Positions 52,570-62,666 of a stretch of DNA of 64,000 nucleotides are shown here, piece after piece. Numbering within the stretch: the first letter of the stretch is position 1; the number at the start of each line of letters is the position of its first letter. Both the position numbers and the translations under genes were made by a program. The notes under the pieces were generated by a model. It searched no databases, was not told the DNA's origin, and saw only the letters and a program-made list of their open reading frames with translations. The stretch is from assembly GCF_003751605.1 (NCBI RefSeq), contig NZ_RJVJ01000001.1:2356001-2420000 (forward strand). The letters are read 5' to 3'. This DNA is from Kitasatospora cineracea. Its GTDB lineage: Bacteria > Actinomycetota > Actinomycetes > Streptomycetales > Streptomycetaceae.

Positions 52570-54255
52570 ATGGCAGAGCAGACGAGCGGCCCGCGCGAGG
52601 TCCGCGCGGCCCGGGGCACCGGGCTGAGCACGCAGGGCTGGCAGCAGGAGGCCGCCCTGCGGATGCTGATGAACAACCTGGACCCGGAGGTCGCCGAGCA
52701 CCCCTCCAAGCTGGTGGTCTACGGCGGCACCGGCAAGGCCGCCCGGGACTGGCGCTCCTTCGACGCGATGGTGAGGACCCTGCAGGGCCTCAAGCAGGAC
52801 GAGACCATGCTGGTCCAGTCCGGCCGCCCGGTCGGCGTGATGCAGACCCACGAGTGGGCGCCGCGGGTGCTGATCGCCAACTCCAACCTGGTCGGCGACT
52901 GGGCGAACTGGGAGGAGTTCCGCCGCCTGGAGTCGCTCGGCCTCACCATGTACGGCCAGATGACCGCCGGCTCCTGGATCTACATCGGCACCCAGGGCAT
53001 CCTCCAGGGCACCTACGAGACCTTCGCCGCCGTGGCGAACAAGAAGTTCGGCGGCACGCTGGAGGGCACCGTCACCCTCACCGCCGGCCTCGGCGGCATG
53101 GGCGGCGCCCAGCCGCTGGCCGTCACCATGAACGGCGGCGTGGCGATCTGCATCGACTGCGACCCGTCCCGGATCGCCCGCCGGATCGAGCACCGCTACC
53201 TCGACGTCGAGGCCCGGAACCTCGACCACGCCCTCCAACTGGCCGTCGAGGCCCGCGACAAGCGGCAGCCGCTCTCCATCGGCCTGCTCGGCAACGCCGC
53301 CGACCTGCTGCCGCAGCTGCTCGCCCTGGACGCCCCGATCGACATCGTCACCGACCAGACCAGCGCCCACGACCCGCTCGCCTACCTGCCCACCGGCGTC
53401 GCCTTCGAGGACATGGCGGCCTACGCGGCCGACAAGCCCGCCGAGTTCACCACCCGGGCCCGCGAGTCGATGGCCCGGCACGTGGAGGCGATGGTCGGCT
53501 TCCAGGACCGCGGCGCGGAGGTCTTCGACTACGGCAACTCGATCCGCGGCGAGGCCCAGCTCGCCGGGTACGACCGGGCGTTCGCCTTCCCCGGCTTCGT
53601 CCCCGCGTACATCCGGCCGCTGTTCTGCGAGGGCAAGGGCCCGTTCCGCTGGGCCGCGCTCTCCGGCGACCCGAAGGACATCCACAGGACCGACAAGGCC
53701 GTCCTCGACCTGTTCCCGGAGAACGAGTCGCTGCACCGCTGGATCACCATGGCCCAGGAGAAGGTGCACTTCCAGGGCCTGCCCGCGCGGATCTGCTGGC
53801 TCGGCTACGGCGAGCGCGACAAGGCGGGCGAGCGGTTCAACGACATGGTGGCCTCCGGCGAGCTGTCCGCGCCGATCGTGATCGGCCGCGACCACCTGGA
53901 CTGCGGCTCGGTCGCCTCCCCCTACCGGGAGACCGAGGCGATGCTCGACGGCTCCGACGCGATCGCCGACTGGCCGCTGCTCAACGCCATGGTCAACGTG
54001 GCCTCCGGCGCCTCCTGGGTCTCCATCCACCACGGCGGCGGCGTCGGCATCGGCCGCTCGATCCACGCCGGGCAGGTCACCGTCGCCGACGGCACCGCGC
54101 TGGCCGGCGAGAAGATCCGCCGGGTCCTCACCAACGATCCCGGCATGGGCGTCATCCGGCACGTCGACGCCGGCTACGACCGGGCGGACGAGGTCGCCGC
54201 GGAGCGGGGCGTGCGCGTGCCCATGAACGAGCACAGCCCCGTGGTCGAGCTGTGA
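52570..54255 (+). CDS. hutU: urocanate hydratase (urocanase)
   Basis: A 561-residue NAD-dependent enzyme turning urocanate into imidazolone propionate. [14 protein letters not shown] near residue 57, [18 protein letters not shown] near 90, [18 protein letters not shown] near 178 and the catalytic region [17 protein letters not shown] near 353 are all family hallmarks. Length is typical (~555). The start follows a strong AGGAGG. The stop overlaps the GTG of the M20 amidohydrolase gene (GTGA), beginning a tight hutU-M20-hutF-hutI run. Confidence 0.96.
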   Translation: MAEQTSGPREVRAARGTGLSTQGWQQEAALRMLMNNLDPEVAEHPSKLVVYGGTGKAARDWRSFDAMVRTLQGLKQDETMLVQSGRPVGVMQTHEWAPRVLIANSNLVGDWANWEEFRRLESLGLTMYGQMTAGSWIYIGTQGILQGTYETFAAVANKKFGGTLEGTVTLTAGLGGMGGAQPLAVTMNGGVAICIDCDPSRIARRIEHRYLDVEARNLDHALQLAVEARDKRQPLSIGLLGNAADLLPQLLALDAPIDIVTDQTSAHDPLAYLPTGVAFEDMAAYAADKPAEFTTRARESMARHVEAMVGFQDRGAEVFDYGNSIRGEAQLAGYDRAFAFPGFVPAYIRPLFCEGKGPFRWAALSGDPKDIHRTDKAVLDLFPENESLHRWITMAQEKVHFQGLPARICWLGYGERDKAGERFNDMVASGELSAPIVIGRDHLDCGSVASPYRETEAMLDGSDAIADWPLLNAMVNVASGASWVSIHHGGGVGIGRSIHAGQVTVADGTALAGEKIRRVLTNDPGMGVIRHVDAGYDRADEVAAERGVRVPMNEHSPVVEL

Positions 54256-55454
54256 GCTTCGACGCGATGTGGGCGGAGCTGCTCCCCGTGGGCCGCTCCG
54301 CCGCCACCGGCGGCTACCGGCGGCACGCCTGGAACTCCGCCGACGCCGAGGGCCGGGCCTGGTTCGAGCAGCAGGCCCGGTCCCGGGGGCTGGCGTACGA
54401 GACCGACCGCAACGGCAACCAGTGGGCCTGGCACGGGGACCCGGCCGCCGGGAACGCCGTGGTCACCGGCTCGCACCTGGACTCCGTCCCCGACGGCGGC
54501 GCCTACGACGGGCCGCTCGGGGTGGTCTCCGCCTTCGCCGCCCTCGACGAACTGCGCGCCCGCGGGGCCGGGTTCACCCGCCCGCTGGCGGTCGTCAACT
54601 TCGCCGACGAGGAGGGCGCCCGGTTCGGCGTCGCCTGCGTCGGCTCCCGGCTGGCCACCGGCGCGCTCGACCGGGACGCCGCGTACGCGCTGCGCGACGC
54701 CGACGGCGTCCGGCTGCCCGACGCCATGGAGAAGGCCGGGCACGACCCGGCGCTGATCGGAGCCGACCCCGAACGGCTCGGCCGGATCGGCGCGTTCGTC
54801 GAACTCCACGTCGAACAGGGCCGGTACCTCACCGAGCGGCAACCGGTCGGCGTGGCCGGCGCGATCTGGCCGCACGGGCGGTGGCGGTTCGACTTCCACG
54901 GCGAGGCCAACCACGCCGGCACCACCCTGCTCGCCGACCGCCGCGACCCGATGCTCACCTACGCCACCACGGTGCTCGCCGCCCGCAAGAAGGCCCGGCT
55001 GGCCGGGGCGCTCGCCACCTTCGGCAAGGTCGCCGTCGAACCCAACGGCACCAACGCGATCGCCTCGCTGGTCCGCGGCTGGCTGGACTCGCGCGCCCCC
55101 GACGAGCAGACGCTCCGCCGGGTGGTCGACGCCATCGAGCAGGCCGCCGTCGAACGCGGCGGGCGCGACGGCGTCCGGGTCGAGCTCACCCGCGAGTCGT
55201 ACACCCCCGTGGTCGACTTCGACGGCCCGCTGCGCGACCGGCTCGCCGCCCGGCTGGACGCCCCCGTGCTGCCCACCGGCGCGGGACACGACGCCGGGAT
55301 CCTGGCCGCGGCCGTCCCGACCGCCATGCTGTTCGTGCGCAACCCCAGCGGGGTCTCGCACTCCCCGGCCGAACACGCCGAACGGGCCGACTGCCACACC
55401 GGCGTCACCGCCCTGGCCGACGTACTGGAGGACCTCGCATGCCGGCCGTCGTGA
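54252..55454 (+). CDS. M20-family amidohydrolase (allantoate/N-carbamoyl amino-acid hydrolase type), likely formylglutamate deformylase
   Basis: A 400-residue di-metal hydrolase. Metal and catalytic blocks: [20 protein letters not shown] near residue 75, [13 protein letters not shown] near 115, FVELHVEQG near 178, dimerisation-domain [11 protein letters not shown] near 216, and [10 protein letters not shown] near 340. By sequence it would be called allantoate amidohydrolase or N-carbamoyl-amino-acid hydrolase. It is translationally coupled to hutU and overlaps hutF, whose product is N-formylglutamate precursor chemistry. I infer it removes formyl from N-formylglutamate, the HutG step. GTG start overlaps the hutU stop. 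Confidence 0.85.
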   Translation: MSFDAMWAELLPVGRSAATGGYRRHAWNSADAEGRAWFEQQARSRGLAYETDRNGNQWAWHGDPAAGNAVVTGSHLDSVPDGGAYDGPLGVVSAFAALDELRARGAGFTRPLAVVNFADEEGARFGVACVGSRLATGALDRDAAYALRDADGVRLPDAMEKAGHDPALIGADPERLGRIGAFVELHVEQGRYLTERQPVGVAGAIWPHGRWRFDFHGEANHAGTTLLADRRDPMLTYATTVLAARKKARLAGALATFGKVAVEPNGTNAIASLVRGWLDSRAPDEQTLRRVVDAIEQAAVERGGRDGVRVELTRESYTPVVDFDGPLRDRLAARLDAPVLPTGAGHDAGILAAAVPTAMLFVRNPSGVSHSPAEHAERADCHTGVTALADVLEDLACRPS

Positions 55455-56791
55455 CGTACTGGGCCGAACACGCCTGGCTGCCGCACCGGGGCGGCCCGGC
55501 CGTCCGGCCCGAGGTGCTGATCACCGCCGGCCCGGACGGCCGGATCACCGGGGTCGTCCCCGACAGCGGACCCTGCCCCGCCGGGGCGGTCCGGCTGGCC
55601 GGGCTCGCCCTGCCCGGCCAGGCCAACGCGCACTCGCACGCCTTCCACCGGGCGCTGCGCTCCACCGTGCAGGTCGGCTCGGGCACCTTCTGGACCTGGC
55701 GCGACACCATGTACAAGGCCGCCGCCGCGCTCGACCCCGACCGCTACCTGGCGCTCGCCACCGCCGTCTACGCCGAGATGGCGCTCGCCGGGATCACCGC
55801 CGTCGGCGAGTTCCACTACCTGCACCACGCGCCCGGCGGCGCCCGCTACGCCGACCCCAACGCGATGGGCGCGGCCCTGGTCGAGGCCGCCGCCCGGGCC
55901 GGCATCCGGATCACCCTGCTCGACACCTGCTACCTGTCGTCCGGGTTCGGCGCCGAACCCACCGGGCCCCAACTCCGGTTCTCCGACGGGGACGCCGACG
56001 CCTGGGCCGAACGGGCCTCCGCCCTGACCGGCGCCGAGCACGCCCGGATCGGCGCCGCCGTGCACAGCGTCCGGGCCGTCCCCGCCGGGCAGTTGGACAC
56101 CGTCGCGCAGTGGGCCGCCACCCGCGGGGCCCCGCTGCACGTCCACCTCTCCGAGCAGACCGCCGAGAACGACGCCTGCCTCGCCGCGCACGGCGTCACC
56201 CCGACCCGGCTGCTCGCCGACCACGGCGTGCTCGGCCCGCGCACCTCCGCCGTGCACGCCACCCACCTCACCGACGAGGACGTCCGGCTGCTCGCCGACA
56301 CCGGCACCACCATCTGCATGTGCCCCACCACCGAACGGGACCTCGCCGACGGCATCGGCCCGGCCCGGCGGCTCGCCTCGGCCGGCTGCCCGGTCACGCT
56401 CGGCTCCGACAGCCACGCCGTGATCGACCCGTTCGAGGAGGCCCGCGCCCTCGAACTCGACGAGCGCCTGCGCACCCGCACCCGCGGCCACTGGACCGCG
56501 AACGCCCTGCTGAAGGCCGGCACCGCCGACGGCCACGCCTCGCTCGGCTGGCCCGAGGCCGGCCGCCTGGAGGCCGGCGCGCTCGCCGACTTCTGCGTCC
56601 TGGCCCTCGACACCGTCCGCACGGCCGGGGCGCCGCCCGTGCTCGGCGCCGAGACCGCGGTCTTCGCGGCGGGCGCGGCCGACGTCCGCCACCTGGTGGT
56701 CGGCGGGCGGCACGTCGTCCGGGACGGCGTGCACCGGCTCGTCCCGGAGACCGGGCGGGCGCTCGCCGCGGCCATCGGCGCCCTGCGGTAA
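55439..56791 (+). CDS. hutF: formimidoylglutamate deiminase
   Basis: A 450-residue zinc amidohydrolase converting N-formimino-glutamate to N-formyl-glutamate and ammonia. Zinc HxH in QANAHSHAFHRALR near residue 64, HVHLSEQ near 236, HATHLTDED near 274 and GSDSHAVIDPFEEAR near 322. GTFWTWRDTMY near 82 is characteristic of HutF. ATG 55439 overlaps the preceding gene by 16 nt. The presence of HutF rather than a one-step formiminoglutamase fixes the pathway as the two-step, five-enzyme variant. Confidence 0.93.
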   Translation: MPAVVTYWAEHAWLPHRGGPAVRPEVLITAGPDGRITGVVPDSGPCPAGAVRLAGLALPGQANAHSHAFHRALRSTVQVGSGTFWTWRDTMYKAAAALDPDRYLALATAVYAEMALAGITAVGEFHYLHHAPGGARYADPNAMGAALVEAAARAGIRITLLDTCYLSSGFGAEPTGPQLRFSDGDADAWAERASALTGAEHARIGAAVHSVRAVPAGQLDTVAQWAATRGAPLHVHLSEQTAENDACLAAHGVTPTRLLADHGVLGPRTSAVHATHLTDEDVRLLADTGTTICMCPTTERDLADGIGPARRLASAGCPVTLGSDSHAVIDPFEEARALELDERLRTRTRGHWTANALLKAGTADGHASLGWPEAGRLEAGALADFCVLALDTVRTAGAPPVLGAETAVFAAGAADVRHLVVGGRHVVRDGVHRLVPETGRALAAAIGALR

Positions 56792-56871
56792 CGCCGCCTG
56801 CGGCAACGGCCCGCCCCCCGTCCGACCGCCCCCGCCGGGGCGCCCGACTCCCGTGAAGGACCAGCGCGTTC

Positions 56872-58038
56872 ATGAGCCTGCTCATCAGCAACATCGGTTC
56901 GCTCGTCACCAACGACCCGGCCCTGGGCGAGGGCCCGCTCGGGCTGCTCGCCGACGCCGCCGTGGTGGTGGACGGCGAGCGGATCGCCTGGGTGGGCCCG
57001 GCCGCGGACGCGCCCGCCGCCGACGAACACGCCGACGCGGGCGGCCGGGCCCTGCTGCCCGGCTTCGTGGACAGCCACTCGCACCTGCTGTTCGCGGGCG
57101 ACCGGACCGCCGAGTTCAACGCCCGGATGTCGGGGCGGGCGTACAGCGCGGGCGGCATCCGCACCACCGTCGCCGCGACCCGGGCCGCCCCGGACGCCGA
57201 GCTGAACGCCAACCTGACCCGCTACCTGGCCGAGATGCTGCACCAGGGCACCACCACCGTCGAGGTGAAGTCCGGCTACGGGCTGAGCACCGAGGACGAG
57301 GCCCGGGCCCTGCGGATCGCCGCCGGGCACACCGCCGAGACCACCTACCTGGGGGCGCACGTGGTGGCGCCCGAGTACGCGGACGACCCGGCCGGGTACG
57401 TCGAGCTGGTGACGGGCGAGATGCTGGCGGCCTGCGCCCCGTACGCCCGCTGGGTGGACGTGTTCTGCGAACGCGGCGCCTTCGACGGCGACCAGGCGCG
57501 GGCGGTGCTGACCGCCGGGAAGGCCGCCGGCCTGCTGCCGCGAGTGCACGCCAACCAGCTCGGCCACGGCCCCGGCGTGCAGCTCGCGGTGGAGCTGGGC
57601 GCCGCGTCCGCCGACCACTGCACCCACCTGACCGACGCGGACGTCGCCGCGCTGGCCGACGGCGACACGGTCGCCACGCTGCTGCCGGGCGCCGAGTTCT
57701 CCACCCGGGCGCCCTACCCGGACGGCCGCCGGCTGCTGGACGCGGGCGCCGCCCTCGCGCTGTCCACCGACTGCAACCCGGGCTCCAGCTTCACCAGCTC
57801 GATGCCGTTCTGCGTGGCCGTCGCCGTCCGCGAGATGGGCCTGACCCCCGACGAGGCGGTGCACGCCGCCACCGCGGGCGGCGCGCTCGCGCTGCGCCGC
57901 ACCGACGTGGGCCGGATCGCCCCCGGCGCCCGGGCGGACCTGCACCTGCTGGACGCGCCCTCGCACGTCCACCTGGCGTACCGCCCGGGCGTCCCGCTGA
58001 CCGCCGCCGTCTGGCAGGGCGGCGTCCGCAGGGTGTGA
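56872..58038 (+). CDS. hutI: imidazolonepropionase
   Basis: A 388-residue metal amidohydrolase opening the imidazolone ring to formiminoglutamate. [22 protein letters not shown] near residue 63 carries the metal Hx[15 protein letters not shown] near 128, [10 protein letters not shown] near 222, ADHCTHLTD near 247 and [17 protein letters not shown] near 297 complete the active site. GAAGGA precedes ATG 56872; the 80-bp gap after hutF holds no clear promoter. It ends the hut operon and faces the POT transporter gene, with only 7 bp between stops. Confidence 0.95.
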   Translation: MSLLISNIGSLVTNDPALGEGPLGLLADAAVVVDGERIAWVGPAADAPAADEHADAGGRALLPGFVDSHSHLLFAGDRTAEFNARMSGRAYSAGGIRTTVAATRAAPDAELNANLTRYLAEMLHQGTTTVEVKSGYGLSTEDEARALRIAAGHTAETTYLGAHVVAPEYADDPAGYVELVTGEMLAACAPYARWVDVFCERGAFDGDQARAVLTAGKAAGLLPRVHANQLGHGPGVQLAVELGAASADHCTHLTDADVAALADGDTVATLLPGAEFSTRAPYPDGRRLLDAGAALALSTDCNPGSSFTSSMPFCVAVAVREMGLTPDEAVHAATAGGALALRRTDVGRIAPGARADLHLLDAPSHVHLAYRPGVPLTAAVWQGGVRRV

Positions 58039-58045
58039 CGCCCGG

Positions 58046-59554
58046 TCAGCGGGCGTCGCCCATCAGCCTCCCGATCCGGCCGCGGGCGGCGAACAGGCCG
58101 ACGCCCGCGGCGACCGCCAGCACGCCCTGGACGGCGAAGTACCCGGTCGAGCCGACCACGTCGTCGCCGAGCAGCAGCTGGGCGAGCGCGGCCACGCAGT
58201 CGCCCGCGGTGACGGCGAGGAACCAGACGCCCATCATCTGGCTGGCGTACTTGGCGGGCGCCAGCTTGGTGGTGACGGACAGGCCGACCGGGGAGAGGGT
58301 CAGCTCGCCGGTGGTCTGGATCAGGTACACCACGGCCAGCCAGAGCGGCGAGACCTTGACGCCGCCCGAGGCCGCCGCCATGGCGAGCATCATCACCAGG
58401 AAGGACGCGCCGATCATCAGCAGGCCGAAGGCGAACTTCGCGGTGGTGGAGGGGTTGCGGCCGCGCCGGGCGGCGGCGTTCCACAGCCAGGCGAAGACCG
58501 GGGCCAGCGCCATGATGTACAGCGGGTTCAGCGACTGGAACCAGCTGGACGGGAAGTCGAAGCCGAACAGGCTCCCGGCGGTGTTCTGCTCGGCGAACAC
58601 GCTCAGGGTGGAGCCGGACTGGTCGTAGATCATCCAGAACACCGCGGCGGCCACGAAGAACCACAGGTAGCCGCCCATCCGGGAGCGCTCCTCGCCGGTC
58701 AGGTCGCGGTCGCGGCGGATCCGGGCGAACACCAGCGCGGGGATCGCGATGCCGGCCAGCGACAGCGGCCAGATCGCCCAGGAGACGGTGAAGTGCCCGG
58801 TGCCGGCCACCACGCCGTAGAACACGGCGGCGGCGGCCAGCCAGATCCCGGCCTTGCGCAGCACCGCGCGGCGCTCGTCCCGGCTCATCGGCGCGGCGAC
58901 GACGTTCGAGGCCGGGCTGAGGTGGCGGCTGCCCAGCAGGTACTGGACCAGGCCCAGCGCCATGCCGACACCCGCCAGCGCGAAGCCCAGGTGCCAGTCG
59001 ACCTGCTGGCCGACGGTGCCGATCACCAGCGGCGCGAGGAAGGCGCCGAGGTTGATGCCCATGTAGAAGATGGTGAAGCCGCCGTCGCGGCGCGAGTCGT
59101 CGTCCTTGTCGTAGAGCTGGCCGACCATCGTGGAGATGTTGGCCTTCAGCAGGCCGGAACCGATCGCGATCGGGACCAGGCCGGCGAAGAAGAACCCCTT
59201 GTTGGGGACGGCGAGCATGAAGTGCCCGACCATGATGATCAACCCGCCGAGGGCGACGGTGCGCCGGGCGCCGAGCAGCCGGTCGGCGATCCAGCCGCCG
59301 GGCAGCGCGAGCAGGTAGACCATGGCGTTGTAGACCGAGTACACGGCGGCGGCGGTGGCCGCCGGGACCTCCAGACCGCCCTTGGTCGCCTCGGTGGTCA
59401 TGTAGATCACCAGCAGCGCGCGCATGCCGTAGAAGCTGAAGCGCTCCCAGGTCTCGGTCATGAAGAGGGTGGCCAGGCCGCGGGGGTGGCCGAGGAAGGT
59501 CCGTCCGGAGGTGGGGGAGGGCCGTACCTCGGACTCCAGGGTGGTCGAAGCCAT
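58046..59554 (-). CDS. POT/PTR-family proton-coupled peptide transporter
   Basis: A 502-residue transporter with about 14 helices. The family motif TETWERFSFYGMRALLVIYM near residue 33 (ExxERFxYYG type) carries the proton-coupling Glu residues, FTIFYMGINLGAFLAPL near 157 is the second signature, and the last third holds FQSLNPLYIMALAPVFAW. It would import di- and tripeptides, a source of histidine for the adjacent hut genes. AAGGAAT lies before ATG 59554, within a 5' leader containing a nested hairpin. Confidence 0.93.
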   Translation of the reverse strand: MASTTLESEVRPSPTSGRTFLGHPRGLATLFMTETWERFSFYGMRALLVIYMTTEATKGGLEVPAATAAAVYSVYNAMVYLLALPGGWIADRLLGARRTVALGGLIIMVGHFMLAVPNKGFFFAGLVPIAIGSGLLKANISTMVGQLYDKDDDSRRDGGFTIFYMGINLGAFLAPLVIGTVGQQVDWHLGFALAGVGMALGLVQYLLGSRHLSPASNVVAAPMSRDERRAVLRKAGIWLAAAAVFYGVVAGTGHFTVSWAIWPLSLAGIAIPALVFARIRRDRDLTGEERSRMGGYLWFFVAAAVFWMIYDQSGSTLSVFAEQNTAGSLFGFDFPSSWFQSLNPLYIMALAPVFAWLWNAAARRGRNPSTTAKFAFGLLMIGASFLVMMLAMAAASGGVKVSPLWLAVVYLIQTTGELTLSPVGLSVTTKLAPAKYASQMMGVWFLAVTAGDCVAALAQLLLGDDVVGSTGYFAVQGVLAVAAGVGLFAARGRIGRLMGDAR

Positions 59555-59870
59555 GCTGATTCCTTGCCTGTTTTCTCGGGTTCCTCACCACTCTAAGTCG
59601 CGGATTCGACTGACTGCGGAGAGTGAATGGTATGCAGAAGGTAAAGTCTGGCGGCCGTGCACCGTGCATTTTGATGCCGTGGCCGGAAGATTACCTGTGA
59701 TGCCAAGGGGGCTGCGAAGAATGTCCGTGAAAGTGCAGTTACTGCCGCAGGTGCCCGCCGACCGCAGATGATCACCGGCTGTGACGGTGTTCACAGCGCC
59801 CGGCCCGGGCGCGCCGGGACTGCCCGAGACCCCCTGATCAGCGGCCGCCGCGCGGTCTACCATCGCCCCT
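59555..59870. other. 316-bp AT-richer intergenic region with two hairpin elements
   Basis: No convincing gene. Two structured parts are visible. The first is a nested inverted repeat at 59589-59625: CACTCT/AGAGTG outside and AGTCG/CGACT inside, which would form in the leader of the leftward POT transporter mRNA. The second is a longer imperfect stem at 59638-59697 bounded by AGGTAA and TTACCT with an internal GGCC/GGCC pairing. The right end carries TACCAT (59858-59863), a probable -10 ending 7 nt before the response-regulator ATG. Confidence 0.4.
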
Positions 59871-60545
59871 ATGACCTGTGTGCTGCTGGCCGAGGACGAC
59901 CCGGCAATCTCCGAACCGCTGGCCCGCGCCCTGCGCCGCGAGGGCTACGAGGTGCTCGTCCGCGAGGACGGGCCGGCCGCCCTGGGCGCCGGCCTCAGCG
60001 AGGACGTCGACCTGATCGTGCTCGACCTCGGGCTCCCCGAGATGGACGGCCTGGAGGTGTGCCGGCGGCTGCGCGCCGACGGCAAGAGCTTCCCGGTCCT
60101 GGTGCTCACCGCCCGCGCCGACGAGGTGGACACCGTGGTCGGCCTGGACGCCGGCGCCGACGACTACGTCACCAAGCCGTTCCGGCTGGCCGAACTGCTC
60201 GCCCGGGTCCGGGCCCTGCTCCGCCGCGGCAACGTGGACCAGCTGACCACCGGCGCGCACGGCGTCAAGATCGACATCGAGTCGCACCGCGCCTGGCTCG
60301 GCGAGGAGGAACTCACCCTCTCCGCCAAGGAGTTCGAGCTGCTGCGGGTCCTGGTGCGGGACGCCGGACGGGTCGTTACCCGCGAGGAGATCATGCGCCA
60401 GGTCTGGGACACCACCTGGTGGACCTCCACCAAGACCCTGGACATGCACATCTCCTGGCTGCGCAAGAAGCTCGGCGACGACGCCGCGAACCCGCGCTAC
60501 ATCGCCACCGTGCGCGGCGTGGGCTTCCGCTTCGAGAAGAACTGA
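59871..60545 (+). CDS. OmpR-family response regulator
   Basis: A 224-residue two-component regulator. Acidic pair AEDDP, phospho-acceptor Asp52 in LIVLDLGLPEMDG, Lys in VTKPFRL, then a winged-helix domain (LSAKEFELLRVLVRDAGRVVT, ATVRGVGFRFEKN). It is read with the downstream sensor kinase after a 103-nt gap. ATG 59871 follows TACCAT by 7 nt, so the message is probably leaderless. Target genes unknown. Confidence 0.93.
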   Translation: MTCVLLAEDDPAISEPLARALRREGYEVLVREDGPAALGAGLSEDVDLIVLDLGLPEMDGLEVCRRLRADGKSFPVLVLTARADEVDTVVGLDAGADDYVTKPFRLAELLARVRALLRRGNVDQLTTGAHGVKIDIESHRAWLGEEELTLSAKEFELLRVLVRDAGRVVTREEIMRQVWDTTWWTSTKTLDMHISWLRKKLGDDAANPRYIATVRGVGFRFEKN

Positions 60546-60596
60546 CCGCAGCCCGAGAAGAACTGACCGCAGTCCGGGAACAACCGACCGGAGGAC
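60534..60596 (+). repeat. 21-bp tandem duplication of the response-regulator 3' end
   Basis: GAGAAGAACTGACCGCAG plus three bases is present twice in perfect register (60534-60554, 60555-60575; one C/T difference in the last three bases), followed by a third degenerate copy. The unit contains the last codons and the stop of the response regulator, so the duplication lies outside the coding frame. Confidence 0.8.
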
Positions 60597-60648
60597 CCGC
60601 GGCGGACCCGACCGCGGCGGCCCGAACCGAACCGAAGGACCGCCCGGC

Positions 60649-61887
60649 GTGAAGCGCAGGATGATCAACTCGCTGCTGGGCGTCGTCCTGGTGGTGGTCA
60701 CGGTGTTCTGCGTGCCGCTGGCCCTGATCGAGAAGCAGTCGATCGTCAACGCCGCCAACGACCGGGTGGACGCGGTGGCGGTCCGGGTGCTCGGCCTGGT
60801 CGAGAGCCGGCTCGCCGCGGGCGAGCCGGTCAGCGGCGAGAAGTTCGCCGCCGTCGTCACCGACGAGTACCACGTCACCGTGGACATCCCCGGGCAGCCG
60901 CAGATCGCCCTCGGCCAGCCGGTCCGGGGCGACGCGCTGTCCGCCACCGAGCCCGGCGCCAGCGGGGAGACCGTCACCGTCGCGCAGTCCCGCACCGCGC
61001 TCGACCACGAGATCGGCAACATGCTGCTGCTGCTCGGCGTGGTCGCGCTGCTCGCCGTCCAGGCCGCCGTGGCGCTCGCCGTCTGGCAGGCCAAGCGCCT
61101 CGCCCGGCCGCTCACCGACCTCGCCGAGACCGCCGAGCGCCTCGGCTCCGGCGACCCCCGCCCGCAGGGCCGCCGCTACGGCGTGCCCGAACTCGACCGG
61201 ATCGCCGAGGTGCTGGACACCAGCGCCGAACGGATCGCCCGGATGCTCACCGCCGAACGCCGGCTCGCCGCCGACGCCTCGCACCAGCTGCGCACCCCGC
61301 TCACCGCGCTCTCCATGCGGCTGGAGGAGATCACCGCGCTCGCCGAGGACCCGGAGACCGTCCGGGAGGAGGCCACCATCGGCCTCCAGCAGGTCGAGCG
61401 GCTCACCGACGTGGTGCAGCGGCTGCTCACCAACCAGCGCGACCCCAACAGTCCCACCGCGGTGACCTTCGGGCTCGACGAGGTGGTCAAGCAGCAGGTC
61501 GAGGAGTGGGCCCCGACCCTGCGCGACAGCGGGCGCCGGCTGGCCATCGAGGGCCTGCGCGACGCCCGGGTGATCGGCACCCCCGGCACCGTCTCCCAGG
61601 TGCTCGCCACCCTGATCGAGAACTCGCTGATGCACGGCGCCGGCACCATCACGCTGCGGGTGCGCCGCTCCGGCAGCTCGGTGGTCGCCGAGGTCCAAGA
61701 CGAGGGCGCGGGCGTCCCCCGCGAACTCGGCAACCGGGTCTTCGAACGGGCGGTCAGCGGCCGCAACTCCACCGGCATCGGACTGGCCGTCGCCCGCGAC
61801 CTGGCCGAGGCCGACGGCGGCCGGCTCGAACTGCTGTCGCTGCGGCCGCCGGTGTTCGCGCTGTTCCTCGCCCACGGGGGCGAATGA
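60649..61887 (+). CDS. sensor histidine kinase of the downstream two-component pair
   Basis: A 412-residue membrane kinase. Helix 1 at residues 5-27, extracytoplasmic domain of about 90 residues, helix 2 at about 123-145, HAMP (ARPLTDLAETAERLGSGD), HisKA with LAADASHQLRTPLTAL (phospho-His near 211), and HATPase with LIENSLMHG, DEGAGVP and STGIGLAVARDL. The C-terminal stretch ends at LALFLAHGGE-like sequence. GTG 60649 follows GAAGGA. Signal unknown. It is convergent with a GtrA-type gene. Confidence 0.92.
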   Translation: MKRRMINSLLGVVLVVVTVFCVPLALIEKQSIVNAANDRVDAVAVRVLGLVESRLAAGEPVSGEKFAAVVTDEYHVTVDIPGQPQIALGQPVRGDALSATEPGASGETVTVAQSRTALDHEIGNMLLLLGVVALLAVQAAVALAVWQAKRLARPLTDLAETAERLGSGDPRPQGRRYGVPELDRIAEVLDTSAERIARMLTAERRLAADASHQLRTPLTALSMRLEEITALAEDPETVREEATIGLQQVERLTDVVQRLLTNQRDPNSPTAVTFGLDEVVKQQVEEWAPTLRDSGRRLAIEGLRDARVIGTPGTVSQVLATLIENSLMHGAGTITLRVRRSGSSVVAEVQDEGAGVPRELGNRVFERAVSGRNSTGIGLAVARDLAEADGGRLELLSLRPPVFALFLAHGGE

Positions 61888-61939
61888 GCCTCCCCCGCGG
61901 GGGAGTTCGCGTGCTTCCGGCCCGGGTCCGGTCCGCCGC

Positions 61940-62482
61940 TCAGTTCGCCAGGGTGCGGCTCGGCTCGGCGGCCAGCAGCAGCTCCGCCTCCTGCACCACG
62001 GCGGGCTCCCCCTGCACCGCGGCGGGCTCCTCCAGCTCCGGCATCGCCTTGAACACCCAGGTGCGGTAGGAGACGAAGCGGAACACGGTGGCCACTACCA
62101 GGCCCAGCACCTTGCCGCCCAGCTTCTCGAACGGGGTGTCCAGGCCCAGGACGTACTGGGTGAAGCCCAGGGTGCCGGTCTCGATCAGCATGCCGATGCC
62201 GCTGAACAGCAGGAAGAGGGTGATCTCCCGCTTGCGGGAGGCGGCGTCGCGGTCCCGGTACAGCCAGTACCGGTAGCCCAGGTAGTTGGTGGCGATGGCC
62301 ACCAGCGTCGCGGCGATGTTGGAGCGCAGCGAGGCCAGGCCGACGCCGTTGGTGAGGATCCAGAACAGGCCGAAGTTGACCACCACGCCGCTGGCGCCGA
62401 TCACGGCGAAACCGATCGCCTCGGCGGACAGCCCGCGCATCCGCTGGGTCAGGGAGGGACGCGTCTCGGTGCTGGTCGTCAT
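61940..62482 (-). CDS. GtrA-family membrane protein
   Basis: A 180-residue protein with four hydrophobic helices (AIGFAVIGASGVVVNFGLFWI near residue 20, then IAATLVAIATNYLGYRYWLY, the third near 90, and VLGLVVATVFRFVSYRTWVF near 130). The NYxxxRxWxF and FRFxxYRxWVF patterns are the GtrA signature. These proteins are thought to flip polyprenyl-phosphate-linked sugars during cell-wall glycan synthesis. An acidic tail of about 30 residues follows the last helix. ATG 62482 is chosen. Confidence 0.88.
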   Translation of the reverse strand: MTTSTETRPSLTQRMRGLSAEAIGFAVIGASGVVVNFGLFWILTNGVGLASLRSNIAATLVAIATNYLGYRYWLYRDRDAASRKREITLFLLFSGIGMLIETGTLGFTQYVLGLDTPFEKLGGKVLGLVVATVFRFVSYRTWVFKAMPELEEPAAVQGEPAVVQEAELLLAAEPSRTLAN

Positions 62483-62666
62483 CCGGGCTGTCTCCGTCTG
62501 CTTCACATGATCGGATAAGTGGTGTTCTACGATCCGGCCCACCAGGCTACCCGCAATCCCCGCGGCCTCACCCCCGCCCCGGTGCGAGAAGCCCCGCCGC
62601 ACGCCGGAACGGGCGTCGCGCCCGCCGGTGCCGAGCCCTCCCACCGGCCCGGATATCCTGGGGCGC

